In this document: piece after piece, positions 1 to 8,751 of the stretch
Numbering within the stretch: position 1 is the first letter of the stretch
Layout: the number at the start of each line of letters is the position of its first letter
NCBI GenBank assembly: GCA_017479885.1
Contig: JAFVBR010000039.1
Location: forward strand, 62,001-126,000
Source: Paludibacteraceae bacterium
GTDB lineage: Bacteria > Bacteroidota > Bacteroidia > Bacteroidales > Paludibacteraceae
Length of the DNA stretch: 64,000 nucleotides
Reading direction: 5' to 3'
Position numbers and translations under genes: made by a program
The notes under the pieces: model-generated
Databases searched by the model: none
What the model was told of the DNA's origin: nothing
What the model saw: only the letters and a program-made list of their open reading frames with translations

Positions 1-2
1 CC

Positions 3-512
3 GTGAAGATATATTTTGACGAGACGCGTGTGCTGAATGTGCCGAGTTACAAGAACCCCAATGGCGGTCATTTCGGTTTCGTTTACGGTTGGGCGCAGAC
101 GCAATATCCCGCCTATATCAAGAACGTGCGTTTTGCCAAAGGTGCTAAGCCGCTGTACGACAGGATGATGACGGACGGGAAGTTCATTACCTATGGTATC
201 ACCTTCGATGTAGGCAAAGCAGTTATCAAACCTGAATCAATGGGCGAAATCAACCGTATTGTCAAACTTATGAACGATGACCCGTCACTGAATTTCGAAG
301 TGCAGGGTCATACCGACAACACCGGCAATGCCGCTGCCAACCAGACCCTCTCAGAGCAGCGCGCACAAGCCATTGTGGCAAAACTCATTGAGATGGGCAT
401 CAGTGCCGACCGCCTCACTGCTGTAGGCAAAGGTCAGACCAACCCGCTTGCCGACAACTCTACCGACGAAGGCCGCGCCAAGAACCGCCGCGTAGAGTTT
501 ATTAAGAAGTAA
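3..512 (+). CDS. OmpA-family outer-membrane protein, C-terminal part (5' end outside window)
   Basis: This is the 3' end of a gene that enters from the left edge; the GTG at position 3 is simply the first in-frame start-like codon, not a chosen start. The last ~105 residues form an OmpA-like peptidoglycan-binding domain: ITYGITFDVG strand, the GHTDNTG motif, the LSEQRA helix and the terminal NRRVEF. The Asp in GHTDNTG and the Arg in NRRVEF are the residues that normally contact diaminopimelate. About 60 residues upstream look like the end of a beta-rich domain (GHFGFVYGWAQTQ). The protein presumably links the outer membrane or periplasm to the cell wall. The domain call is firm; the full-length architecture is unknown. 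Confidence 0.9.
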   Translation: MKIYFDETRVLNVPSYKNPNGGHFGFVYGWAQTQYPAYIKNVRFAKGAKPLYDRMMTDGKFITYGITFDVGKAVIKPESMGEINRIVKLMNDDPSLNFEVQGHTDNTGNAAANQTLSEQRAQAIVAKLIEMGISADRLTAVGKGQTNPLADNSTDEGRAKNRRVEFIKK

Positions 513-574
513 TTTCGATATAACGATATTCCGCTATCCCGATATTCCGAAAATCAATCATAAAAACAGATAAT

Positions 575-1312
575 ATGAAACATTCAACCTTCGCACTCAT
601 GTGCCTTGCAGCGCTGACTATGTTCACTGCCTGCAATCAAACCACACCCTCCGATGTCAAAGTTGATACCAAAACGGATACCGGAGAAGAACTTACAGAT
701 AAGGTTATCGTTGCCAACCTGCCTGTTAATGTGAAGTTTAAGACCAGCATTATTAAAACGCAGTCTTCCGGCACTACAACCATCAATTCTACCATTACCA
801 AAATAGGTGCAGACTGGGTGATGGATAGTCATGGTGTTAACACAATATACCTTTTTGACGGAGGTACAAAGACCGAAAAAGAAGACGTTACTCTCTATTT
901 GCGTTTCGACAAAGACGGCAAGACTCTTAAGGAATATTCTTCCGGCGACGGAGGACTTACATGGTCCGCTACTTCCAAGTACTCTCGCTTCTCTACATTT
1001 GCATTTATCAATGCCAACAAACCGTTTCTCGATCCGTCGGTTAACATGGGATATGGCTGCGCGATAGACGTTGTTTACAAGAAAACAGAAGAAAAAAGTG
1101 AGATCTGCTCGCGGCCCTGCACCAAATATACGCGTACTTATGTGGGTGAATACGACTATGAAAACCAGAACTCGGTATATCTTGTTGATGATGCCACCCA
1201 CCTTGTCTTTAGCGAAGAAACTACCGTAGGGTTTGACAACTTTAGAGAAAAAGACGAGGTTACCTCATGGGACGAGTCGGTAACGGCGTTTGACGTAAAA
1301 CTTCCTGAATAA
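575..1312 (+). CDS. Predicted lipoprotein of unknown function
   Basis: The 245-aa product begins with a lipoprotein signal peptide: a positively charged start (MKHS), a hydrophobic core and Cys20 within FTAC, followed by Asn-Gln, Thr and Pro. The mature part is beta-rich, with several Cys residues (SEICSRPCTKYT near residue 178), and no family I recognise. It lies 62 bp after the OmpA-domain gene. The next gene is another lipoprotein of similar style, so this may be a cluster of surface or periplasmic lipoproteins. I assign no function. Confidence 0.75.
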   Translation: MKHSTFALMCLAALTMFTACNQTTPSDVKVDTKTDTGEELTDKVIVANLPVNVKFKTSIIKTQSSGTTTINSTITKIGADWVMDSHGVNTIYLFDGGTKTEKEDVTLYLRFDKDGKTLKEYSSGDGGLTWSATSKYSRFSTFAFINANKPFLDPSVNMGYGCAIDVVYKKTEEKSEICSRPCTKYTRTYVGEYDYENQNSVYLVDDATHLVFSEETTVGFDNFREKDEVTSWDESVTAFDVKLPE

Positions 1313-1338
1313 TAGCGTGAGCTCGATACAAGCGGAAT

Positions 1339-1415
1339 CGTCATCCTGAACTTGTTTCAGGATCTCGTCAACCACCATTGCAGTATACAGAGATAAGAAC
1401 TTGTTTCAGAATCTC
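1339..1415. repeat. REP-like palindromic repeat, two degenerate copies
   Basis: Two copies of GAACTTGTTTCAG[G/A]ATCTC lie at 1348-1366 and 1397-1415. The first copy sits in an imperfect palindrome with arms ATCCTGAA (1343-1350) and TTCAGGAT (1356-1363), so it can fold as a short hairpin. From memory, motifs of the type 'cctgaacttgtttcagg' are common dispersed intergenic repeats in many bacteria, consistent with a REP-type element. The location is the gap between two lipoprotein genes. Confidence 0.55.
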
Positions 1416-1463
1416 TCAGGAAACCGGACTTTATCATTAAAACCATATAAAAACAAACAAATT

Positions 1464-2732
1464 ATGAGAAAATTATCTATCGCACTCTTGTGCATTTCGA
1501 TGCTCGCCTTTGTGCCGGCATGCAATCCTGTAGAACCCGAACAGCAGGGTACAGAGCAGGGTGAGAATGGCAATGGCAACAGTAACGGCAACGAAAACGG
1601 TAATGGCAATCAAAACAATCAGGGTAACGAGGGTAATACCAACGAAGATGAAGGTCTTACCAACTGGCAGAAATGCCTCAAGCATGTTGCCCCCGGTATC
1701 TACCAGGGTCTCCCCGACCAAATCTATTTCGGCATGGAAATGGATTATCAAAACGAGATACTCGCCATCTGTGCCGACGGTAGTGCTTTTGTCATTGAGG
1801 ACCTCACGGAAGGCGATGTCATTGCACCAATCACTGCCTACGACGGAAACCTCACTTTCCATGAAATAACTGCCCAAAACGACAGCAAACGGGGTCTCAT
1901 CTACGACGATGTTGTAACCGTCTATTCCAAGGACAAGCTCGTGTCGTTCGGAAATACTGCCGGATGGATAGATGCTCAATTGACCTTATTTGCCGGATTC
2001 TTCGGCTTTGATGACTACTTCTATCAAGGCAAGATGATTGAGACTTACTTCAAGAAGATTGACGAAGCCACTGACTTCAATTCCACCTACGAGAAAATCT
2101 TCAACCTTGCCAAGAAACAGGGCAGTTTCGTTGCTCTCAACGACTTGTTCCACCCGACATACACCATCTATAACGATGGTTGGCACAGCGAACTCTACCC
2201 TGAAGACATGAACACCAAGCGTTGGGTTGTCCCCTACGATGGCACGGGCAAGATTGAGCGTTTCTGTGTCAAGTGTCAGCGTGGTTGGGAAGGCGGAGGC
2301 AAACGCTTTATCTTCTACGGACCTTGCAACTGGGAGAATGTCACTTATGTTGAGTGCGATGTCGTCTGCGAATATGACCAAGCTAAATACTGGTTCGACA
2401 AAATCACCGCCATGACCGACCGCTACAATAAAGTCTATGAACCCAAAACTCTTTGCGTTGATGGCGAATATGACCTGTTAGGCGACGGGTCCTACATGGT
2501 CAATATTACAACTGCCGGCTACCAGTATTATTCAGAACCTGAATCAGATGACGAAGGCCATCATTATGGTTATGATGCAGATGGTGTAAGAAGGCGGTTT
2601 ACTGATGATGAGGAAGATTTCGGCAGCGGATATGTTCATCCGGAATACAAGATGCAATGGACAAAACCCTCCTACGATTTAATCACACCTATGTCCATCG
2701 AGTTCAGTGTCAATTATGTCACTTGGGTATAA
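1464..2732 (+). CDS. Predicted lipoprotein with Asn/Gly-rich linker
   Basis: I choose ATG 1464 over the upstream ATG at 1401 because it gives a proper lipoprotein signal (MRKLSIALLC..., Cys near FVPAC) and is preceded by an AT-rich untranslated stretch. The 422-aa product then has a low-complexity linker of about 30 residues made of repeated Gly-Asn-Glu units (residues ~36-65). This is typical of surface-exposed Bacteroidetes lipoproteins, in which the linker spaces a folded domain from the membrane. The C-terminal ~350 residues form a folded-looking domain rich in Tyr, Trp and Asp that I do not recognise. The function is unknown. Confidence 0.75.
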   Translation: MRKLSIALLCISMLAFVPACNPVEPEQQGTEQGENGNGNSNGNENGNGNQNNQGNEGNTNEDEGLTNWQKCLKHVAPGIYQGLPDQIYFGMEMDYQNEILAICADGSAFVIEDLTEGDVIAPITAYDGNLTFHEITAQNDSKRGLIYDDVVTVYSKDKLVSFGNTAGWIDAQLTLFAGFFGFDDYFYQGKMIETYFKKIDEATDFNSTYEKIFNLAKKQGSFVALNDLFHPTYTIYNDGWHSELYPEDMNTKRWVVPYDGTGKIERFCVKCQRGWEGGGKRFIFYGPCNWENVTYVECDVVCEYDQAKYWFDKITAMTDRYNKVYEPKTLCVDGEYDLLGDGSYMVNITTAGYQYYSEPESDDEGHHYGYDADGVRRRFTDDEEDFGSGYVHPEYKMQWTKPSYDLITPMSIEFSVNYVTWV

Positions 2733-2741
2733 GGCAGAATT

Positions 2742-2810
2742 ACGTAAAAAAGACGTAAAAAGGACGTAAAAAGGACGTAAAAAAGACGTAAACGAGACGT
2801 AAAAAGAACG
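2742..2810. repeat. Six-copy 11-bp tandem repeat, consensus ACGTAAAAAGG
   Basis: Units start at 2742, 2753, 2764, 2775, 2786 and 2797, exactly 11 bp apart, with a partial seventh (ACG) at 2808. Each unit begins ACGTAAA and varies only in its last four bases. The block lies 10 bp after the stop of the lipoprotein gene and upstream of the promoter of the HerA-like gene. The period is close to one helical turn, so the ACGT cores lie on one face of the DNA. Confidence 0.85.
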
Positions 2811-2854
2811 AATAACCAAATAATTAAATAACTGATTAACCAAATCACCTCGTA

Positions 2855-2886
2855 TTTGCATAGTTGGAAAATAATACCTACCTTTG
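2855..2886 (+). promoter_or_regulatory. Bacteroidetes-type promoter for the HerA-like gene
   Basis: The -33 box TTTG is at 2855-2858 and the -7 box TACCTTTG at 2879-2886, separated by 20 nt. The ATG of the downstream gene follows 26 bp after the -7 box. Confidence 0.75.
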
Positions 2887-2912
2887 TGGCGTATTAACCA
2901 ACAGCTCTACTA

Positions 2913-4412
2913 ATGATTTACGACAACCGAATATTGCTTGGCAAAGGGGAACAACAGGTTTTCCTCAACCCTCGTATGGCTAACCGCCACGGACTCATAG
3001 CTGGTGCTACAGGCACAGGCAAGACTATAACGCTCGAAGTGATGGCTGAGGCTTTCTCTGACCTCGGTGTACCCGTCTTTCTCGCTGATGTCAAAGGAGA
3101 TATATCAGGTATGTGCCGTGCAGGACAGATGAACGAGAGCCTGCAGAAGCGCCTCTCCAAAATGGGTGTTACCGACTTCGTCTTCAAGGCTTTCCCCGTT
3201 CGCTTCTGGGATGTATATGGCCAGGCCGGTCATCCTGTTCGCACTACCATAAGTGAGATGGGACCTATGCTTCTCTCCCGCCTCTTGGGACTGACCGAAG
3301 TGCAGGAGGGTGTGCTCAACATCGTCTTCCGTATTGCTGACGACAAAGGTCTGCTCCTCATCGACATGAAAGACCTCCGCTCTATGCTCCAGTATTGTGC
3401 ACAGCATACGAAGGATTTCATGACGGATTACGGCACCATGACTTCGCAGTCGCTCGGAGCAATACAGCGCGCACTCCTCGCACTTGAAAACGAAGGCGGA
3501 GAACTGTTCTTCGGAGAGCCCAACCTCGACATCTTCGACTGGATGCAGTGTGACCCTGCTGGCAAAGGTTATGTTAACATACTCCATTGTGTCAAACTCT
3601 TCCAGCATCCGCTCCTCTATTCCACTTTCATACTCTGGCTTCTCTCCGAACTGTTCGAACAGCTGCCTGAGGCGGGCGACCTTGAGAAACCCAAGATGGT
3701 GTTCTTCTTCGACGAGGCTCATCTCCTCTTCAATGATGCACCAAAAGTGCTCGTCCAGAAAGTCGAGCAGGTGGTCAAACTCATACGTTCTAAGGGAGTG
3801 GGAGTGTATTTCATCACCCAGTCGCCGTCCGACCTTCCCCAGACAGTGCTTGCACAACTCTCCAACCGCGTGCAGCATGCTCTCCGTGCATACACACCTG
3901 CCGAGCAGAAAGCGGTTCGCGCTGCAGCACAGTCTTTCAGACCCAATCCTGCTTTCCGCACTGAGGATGCCATTACCGACCTTGGCGTAGGGGAAGCACT
4001 TGTCTCCTGTCTTGATGAAGAAGGCAAACCGCAGATGGTTGAGAGGACAAAGATTATATGCCCCCAGAGCAGTATGTCTGCTATTGACGACAATACCCGA
4101 CAGACCATCATCCGCCAGAGCAACCTATATGGCAAGTACGACCGCACCGTTGACCGCCAGTCTGCCTACGAAGACCTGCAGCAGATAACTCAGGAGGAAG
4201 AGAGGGCAAGGCAGGCTGCTCAGCAACCTGTACCAAGGCAGACCACTTGGCAGCGTCCTTACACTCCTCCCCGCACTACCTACACGCAGCCGCGACGCAC
4301 TACCACTACCCGTCGCACTACTGCCAATCCGCTCAACTCAATGGCTAACACCATCGGAAGAGAAGTCGGCAAGTCGCTCGTCCGTGGACTCATGGGACTA
4401 CTCAAATTCTGA
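2913..4412 (+). CDS. HerA-like helicase/ATPase (DUF853, YjgR type)
   Basis: The 499-aa protein has a Walker A motif GATGTGKT (residues 31-38) directly after a short beta-rich start, and a Walker [10 protein letters not shown] (262-270) followed by a sensor-like [11 protein letters not shown]. This layout matches the HerA-C/DUF853 family of FtsK/HerA-fold ATPases, believed to be hexameric motors acting on DNA, although the role of the stand-alone DUF853 proteins is unclear. The C-terminal ~70 residues are Pro/Thr/Arg-rich low complexity, then a short helix. No nuclease partner (NurA) or Sir2/SIR-type effector is adjacent, so a defence role is not indicated here. It is transcribed from its own promoter. 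Confidence 0.85.
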   Translation: MIYDNRILLGKGEQQVFLNPRMANRHGLIAGATGTGKTITLEVMAEAFSDLGVPVFLADVKGDISGMCRAGQMNESLQKRLSKMGVTDFVFKAFPVRFWDVYGQAGHPVRTTISEMGPMLLSRLLGLTEVQEGVLNIVFRIADDKGLLLIDMKDLRSMLQYCAQHTKDFMTDYGTMTSQSLGAIQRALLALENEGGELFFGEPNLDIFDWMQCDPAGKGYVNILHCVKLFQHPLLYSTFILWLLSELFEQLPEAGDLEKPKMVFFFDEAHLLFNDAPKVLVQKVEQVVKLIRSKGVGVYFITQSPSDLPQTVLAQLSNRVQHALRAYTPAEQKAVRAAAQSFRPNPAFRTEDAITDLGVGEALVSCLDEEGKPQMVERTKIICPQSSMSAIDDNTRQTIIRQSNLYGKYDRTVDRQSAYEDLQQITQEEERARQAAQQPVPRQTTWQRPYTPPRTTYTQPRRTTTTRRTTANPLNSMANTIGREVGKSLVRGLMGLLKF

Positions 4413-4457
4413 CAAACAACTAATCACCAATAATCAATTCATTAAACAACCAACAAC

Positions 4458-5072
4458 ATGAAAAAAACGATTCTAACCCTTGCTGCTGTGCTTGTTGCAG
4501 GCAGTATCTTGGCTATCGAACCCGTTACACTCAACGGCAAGTTTAACATAAAGAAGCAGAAAGGCACAGTGGCTCTCTTCAGCTTCGACTGGAGCAAGAC
4601 TCAGGTAGGCAGCATCGATGACGGTGTGTTTGTAAACACTCCTGTGCCCATTGACGAGTATCTTCAGAAACAAGACGAACAGAAAATTGCAGAAGGCAAG
4701 GCAGAGGATGCCAAATATGTAAAGGACTGGCCATCTATCAAACAGGAGGCTGAAGAAAACTTCAAGAAAACTTGGAACAAGGAGTTCAAGAAGGGAATGC
4801 ATCTTACTCGCAATGCCGCCGAAGCAGGCTATGAAATACGTTTCGTCATCGAAGGATTCGATTTTGGCAATATTGCCGGCTCTGTCTTTGGCTGGGGCAA
4901 TGCAGGAGGCGCTATCATCAAAGGCTATGCCACTCTCGTTGAAAAGGCATCAGGTGCGGAAGTGCTTCATATCGACCTCAACCATGTGCAAGGACCCGGG
5001 CACTTCTCCGACCGTATCCGCACTGTCCTTGTACTCAACGAACTCGTTGATGAGATAGAAGACGCTTATTGA
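4458..5072 (+). CDS. Secreted protein of unknown function
   Basis: The 204-aa product has a Sec signal peptide (MKKTILTLAAVLVAGSILA, cleavage around residue 19-20). The mature chain has a charged helical middle (residues ~70-120, many Lys and Glu) and a Gly-rich segment around residue 140. I do not recognise the family. It lies 45 bp after the HerA-like gene on the same strand and may be co-transcribed, but a functional link is not obvious. Confidence 0.7.
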   Translation: MKKTILTLAAVLVAGSILAIEPVTLNGKFNIKKQKGTVALFSFDWSKTQVGSIDDGVFVNTPVPIDEYLQKQDEQKIAEGKAEDAKYVKDWPSIKQEAEENFKKTWNKEFKKGMHLTRNAAEAGYEIRFVIEGFDFGNIAGSVFGWGNAGGAIIKGYATLVEKASGAEVLHIDLNHVQGPGHFSDRIRTVLVLNELVDEIEDAY

Positions 5073-5183
5073 TTTTCTAACCGAAAAGAGCTGAAACAGA
5101 ATAGCTATGTGACGCTCTTGACGGTGAAACTTACGATGATGAGTATTAAACCTAATTGCCATTGTCTAACTCATCATCTATAA

Positions 5184-5215
5184 AGAGAGGTGCATTCTTT
5201 CGGATGCACCTCTCT
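5184..5215. terminator. Hairpin terminator between convergent genes
   Basis: A 12-bp perfect inverted repeat (AGAGAGGTGCAT at 5184-5195, ATGCACCTCTCT at 5204-5215) with an 8-nt loop lies between the secreted-protein gene (plus) and efp (minus). There is no long T-run, so it may act as a bidirectional or 3'-end-stabilising hairpin. Confidence 0.6.
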
Positions 5216-5292
5216 CGATTCTATGTGGTTATTAGGTGATGTGCTTGCTCCGCAATTCACCTGTGTAGGTAACAATTCACCGGTTCACATGT

Positions 5293-5859
5293 TTACTGTT
5301 TAACACGCTCGCAGTAGCTGCCGTCACGTGTATCTACGCGTACTATCTCGCCCTCGTTGATAAACAGAGGCACGCGGATTTCTGCACCTGTTTCCAGTTT
5401 GGCAGGTTTCAGTGTGTTGGTGGCTGTATCACCCTTCAGACCGGGTTCTGTATATACAATCTGCAGTTCTACCTTGGTCGGGAGTTCGGCAAACAATACG
5501 GTGTCGGTCGAGGCATCGCTTACCACGTCACATACCATACCTTCTTTCAGGTAGTCAACACCTGTAATCAGATCATGAGCAATGGGTATCTGTTCGTAGG
5601 TCTCCTGATTCATGAAGATATAGTCAACACCTTCCTGATACAGATACTGATAAGGACGACGCTCTACGCGAACATCTTCCAGTTTCTCACCGATATTGAA
5701 GCGGCGCTCAAGTACACGACCGTCAACAACATCCTTGAACTTTACTCGCATGATTGTGTTGCCCTTGCCGGGTTTTACATGCAGAAACTCGATTACGAAA
5801 TACAAACGGCCGTCCATACGAATGCAAACGCCGTTCTTGATGTCTTGGGAGTTAATCAT
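5293..5859 (-). CDS. efp: Elongation factor P
   Basis: The 188-aa length and three-domain beta-barrel pattern match EF-P. The functional loop KPGKGN (residues 29-34) carries Lys32, the position that in EF-P is post-translationally modified or left bare to reach the peptidyl-transferase centre. EF-P rescues ribosomes stalled on polyproline stretches. It is monocistronic, reads toward the hairpin at 5184-5215, and has its own promoter upstream. I do not see a modification enzyme (EpmA or EarP type) nearby. Confidence 0.97.
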   Translation of the reverse strand: MINSQDIKNGVCIRMDGRLYFVIEFLHVKPGKGNTIMRVKFKDVVDGRVLERRFNIGEKLEDVRVERRPYQYLYQEGVDYIFMNQETYEQIPIAHDLITGVDYLKEGMVCDVVSDASTDTVLFAELPTKVELQIVYTEPGLKGDTATNTLKPAKLETGAEIRVPLFINEGEIVRVDTRDGSYCERVKQ

Positions 5860-5966
5860 AAAATAATCTATTTAATATTTACGGTTTTTGCGATATTGAT
5901 ATTTGTTTGTGGTATTGTCTATACCTCATTGCCTTAAGCAATTTGTCAGGGCATATTTTTCCGCTG

Positions 5967-5998
5967 CAAAGATAATATATTTTCCTCAAACTCACAAA
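5967..5998 (-). promoter_or_regulatory. Promoter of efp
   Basis: On the minus strand the -7 box TATCTTTG is the complement of 5967-5974 and the -33 box TTTG the complement of 5995-5998, with 20 nt between them. This leaves a leader of roughly 100 nt before the efp start. Confidence 0.75.
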
Positions 5999-6022
5999 TG
6001 CCGCTTGTTCACATTGGCAGAA

Positions 6023-6054
6023 TTTGCATATTTATGCAGAAATGCTTACCTTTG
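6023..6054 (+). promoter_or_regulatory. Promoter of the MarC-family gene
   Basis: The -33 TTTG (6023-6026), a 20-nt spacer and the -7 TACCTTTG (6047-6054) lie about 65 bp upstream of the ATG at 6120. It is divergent from the efp promoter. Confidence 0.75.
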
Positions 6055-6119
6055 CACACTCAAAGAAGAACCATCCTAAACCATTTAAACCATCCTAAAC
6101 AACTTTAAACAATAATATT

Positions 6120-6818
6120 ATGAATTGGACATGTTTTATTCAGATAGCAAGTGCATTTGTCATGCTGTTTGCTATTATTGACCCTCTTGGCAGTATGCCT
6201 ATTGTGCTTAATCTTGAGCAGAAAGGCGACCGTGTGAATGCTTGGAAAGTGACTATCGCAACTTTCCTTCTTATGCTTGCATTCCTCTTTGCAGGTGAGT
6301 GGATGCTTCGCTTGTTCCATATTGACATTGAGTCGTTTGCTGTGGCTGGTGCCTTCATCATCTTCCTCATGGCAATAGAGATGGTATGCGATGTCGAGTT
6401 GTTCAAAAACAATGGTCCGCAGGGTTCCAGTAGCATCGTGCCGCTTGCCTTTCCTCTGTTTGCCGGACCGGGTGTGATGACAGCCTTGCTTACTCTGCGT
6501 TCCGAGTACGACTCTTGGATTATTGTCGTTGCACTTATGCTCAACATGATAGCAGTGTGGCTCGTATGCCATTCCACTAAGTTTATTCAGCGTCTGCTTG
6601 GTGAAAGCGGTATATACATCATCCGTAAGTTCTTCGGTATCATAGTAATGGCTATTGCCGTTAAACTATTCTCATCGAACATAATGGTGGCAGTACATAA
6701 ATTCCGCCAGACAGCAGATGCCACACCTATCGCAGTAACTGTTGTGCAGCCCGATTCCGCTGCCAATATGGTAATAATCCCTGACAGCATATCTAATATA
6801 ACTGACAATGAAGAATAA
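6120..6818 (+). CDS. MarC-family integral membrane protein
   Basis: The 232-aa protein has six hydrophobic helices and the family hallmarks FAIIDPLGSMPIV near residue 20 and PLAFPLFAGPGVMT in the middle. MarC/YhgN proteins are inner-membrane proteins of unclear function; the old antibiotic-resistance label was not upheld for MarC itself. The last ~40 residues are a soluble Asp/Ser-rich tail. The stop overlaps the next gene's start by 11 bp, so the two are probably translationally coupled. Confidence 0.88.
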   Translation: MNWTCFIQIASAFVMLFAIIDPLGSMPIVLNLEQKGDRVNAWKVTIATFLLMLAFLFAGEWMLRLFHIDIESFAVAGAFIIFLMAIEMVCDVELFKNNGPQGSSSIVPLAFPLFAGPGVMTALLTLRSEYDSWIIVVALMLNMIAVWLVCHSTKFIQRLLGESGIYIIRKFFGIIVMAIAVKLFSSNIMVAVHKFRQTADATPIAVTVVQPDSAANMVIIPDSISNITDNEE

Positions 6819-7872
6819 CATTTTTATAGGCATACTGGTTTTGCTTCTTGCATCATGCTCTGCTCCCTCATTCCGTATAGAAGGTAATATCACCGGTGCA
6901 GAAGGACGCAAATTGTATCTTGAGCAACTGGCTCTCGACAACACCTCGCTTCTCGACTCTGTTGTTCTCCCGTCTGATGGTAGTTTCCGTTTCAGACAGC
7001 CTGCTCCTGAGTTCTCTGAATTGTATCGTTTGCGCTTGGGTAAGAGTGTGTTTGTCTTTGCTGTTGACTCTGCTGAGCATATATCTTTCGCTGTTTCTGC
7101 CGATAGTCTTTCATACTTCACCAATGTTGAAGGCTCGCAACATACCAATCAGATAACCGCCTTGCGCCGGTCTCTGCGCTTCTCTGCTGCAGAAGATCAT
7201 AAACAGTTGGCTCGTGAGACTATTCTCAAAGATCCGCGCTCTATGGTGGCATACTACGCTCTCTTCCAGCAGAAAGCAGGCATGTTTGTCTTCGATTTGT
7301 ACGACAAGGCAGACCGTCCGTACTTCTCTGCTGTGGCAACGGCGTGGAATGTTTTCATGCCAGACAACCCGCGAAGCAAGGCAGTGTACAAACTGACACT
7401 TGATGCCATTCAGCAGGAGCGTCAGGAGGCGAATCGTCAGGCAATGAGACAGTTTATTGCCGATTCCGAGAACAGCTTTCTTGATATCTGTCTCCCTGAT
7501 GAGAACGGCAAACTCAGATATCTCTCCGATTTGCGAGGCAGGGTGTTTGTGCTCGACTTCTCTGCTATTGCTATGGAAAAGAGTGCCGCCTATATTTTTT
7601 CTCTTAGAGATATTTACAATAAATACAGTTCTAAAGGGTTGGAGATATACAGTGTCAGTGCCGACACCAACAAGTTGCTTTGGGAAGATTCTGCTCAGAA
7701 TCTGCCATGGATTACGGTCAGAGGCGAGAATGGTATGTATGAAGATGCCTTTGCTCAATACAATATACAGCAGATTCCTACCTTGTATCTTTTCAACAAG
7801 CAGGGTGAGATACTGGGCAGATATTCCGATTTCGAAGCATTGGCTAAGGCAATAGACGTATGCTTGCGCTAA
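6808..7872 (+). CDS. DUF4369 plus thioredoxin-fold lipoprotein lacking the CXXC motif
   Basis: The 354-aa product has a lipoprotein signal (Cys17 in LLLASCSA), an N-terminal beta-domain of DUF4369 type (residues ~22-120), a helical linker, and a C-terminal AhpC/TlpA-like thioredoxin fold (~225-354). At the position where TlpA proteins have WCxxC this one reads FSAIAMEKS, with no Cys, while the cis-Pro loop QQIPTLYLF is kept. A normal disulphide exchange is therefore not expected, and a binding or structural role is more likely. It sits between a MarC-type gene (11-bp overlap) and queG (13-bp overlap). Confidence 0.85.
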   Translation: MKNNIFIGILVLLLASCSAPSFRIEGNITGAEGRKLYLEQLALDNTSLLDSVVLPSDGSFRFRQPAPEFSELYRLRLGKSVFVFAVDSAEHISFAVSADSLSYFTNVEGSQHTNQITALRRSLRFSAAEDHKQLARETILKDPRSMVAYYALFQQKAGMFVFDLYDKADRPYFSAVATAWNVFMPDNPRSKAVYKLTLDAIQQERQEANRQAMRQFIADSENSFLDICLPDENGKLRYLSDLRGRVFVLDFSAIAMEKSAAYIFSLRDIYNKYSSKGLEIYSVSADTNKLLWEDSAQNLPWITVRGENGMYEDAFAQYNIQQIPTLYLFNKQGEILGRYSDFEALAKAIDVCLR

Positions 7873-8741
7873 GTAGGCTTGTTGAGTTGGCTCAGAGCGT
7901 GGGCTTCGATAGTTGCGGAATAGCACGTGCCCGCCGTTTGGATCAAGATGCGCTTGTCCTCAGTCGCTGGCTTGAGGCGGAACATCATGGTTCAATGCAA
8001 TACATGACTCGTGATTTTGAGAAGAGGGTGAATCCTCAGGCTCTCGTTCCCGGGTGCAAGACGGTGATGGTCTGTGTTCTTTCATACAATAAAGGCAGAA
8101 AGCAGGTGGAGGGTGCCCCGTTTATTTCTCAAAGCGGCTTGTCTAAATGTGACTATCATCTGGTTATGAAGTCCTACTTGCACGAGTTGGAGAACAGAAT
8201 AACCCGGGAATTCGGCGAGGAGGTGTTTTCTTCTTCACATCAGCATCTGTTTTGTGATTCTGCTCCTATACTCGAACGCAGATGGGCGCAATTGGCGGGA
8301 ATAGGTGCAATAGGCAGAAACAGGCAGTTGATAAGTCCGGTCCTTGGTTCGTATATTCATATAGGTATCCTTCTGATGAACGAAGAATCCGACTGCTATA
8401 GCCTTCCTTTCGACGAGGATATCTGCCGTGACTGCTCTCTTTGCCTTCACGCTTGCCCTACAGGTGCACTGCGTGCTGACCCGTTTGATGCCAGAAAGTG
8501 TATATCATATCTCACTATCGAGAGAAAAGAGGACTTGCCCGCCAGGTACGAGAAAGCAGTGGCGAATGTACTCTATGGTTGCGACAGATGTGCAGAGGTC
8601 TGCCCTTATAATATGCTGATAGAGCCTACCACCCATGAAGAGTTGAGTGCTGACGAGAATGTGCTCAACATGACTGCCGATGATTGGGAGAACCTGTCGA
8701 GGAGACAAAAATTGAAACTCTTACACCGACTTGCAAAATAA
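7860..8741 (+). CDS. queG: Epoxyqueuosine reductase
   Basis: QueG carries out the last step of queuosine synthesis, reducing epoxyqueuosine to queuosine in tRNA with a cobalamin cofactor and two [4Fe-4S] clusters. The 293-aa protein shows CRDCSLCLHACP (Cys189, 192, 195, 199) and CDRCAEVCP (Cys241, 244, 248), plus the conserved segment CDSAPILER with Asp133 as the likely catalytic acid. The length is that of the short bacterial form without the C-terminal HEAT repeats of E. coli QueG. The ATG lies inside the end of the preceding gene. Confidence 0.95.
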   Translation: MLALSRLVELAQSVGFDSCGIARARRLDQDALVLSRWLEAEHHGSMQYMTRDFEKRVNPQALVPGCKTVMVCVLSYNKGRKQVEGAPFISQSGLSKCDYHLVMKSYLHELENRITREFGEEVFSSSHQHLFCDSAPILERRWAQLAGIGAIGRNRQLISPVLGSYIHIGILLMNEESDCYSLPFDEDICRDCSLCLHACPTGALRADPFDARKCISYLTIERKEDLPARYEKAVANVLYGCDRCAEVCPYNMLIEPTTHEELSADENVLNMTADDWENLSRRQKLKLLHRLAK

Positions 8742-8751
8742 TACATACGTT

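Noticed and set aside
2742..2810. CRISPR array
   Set aside because: The unit is 11 bp without spacers and there are no cas genes; it is a plain tandem repeat.
2913..4412. HerA-like defence system
   Set aside because: No NurA, SIR2 or other effector gene lies beside it; the DUF853-type housekeeping form fits better.
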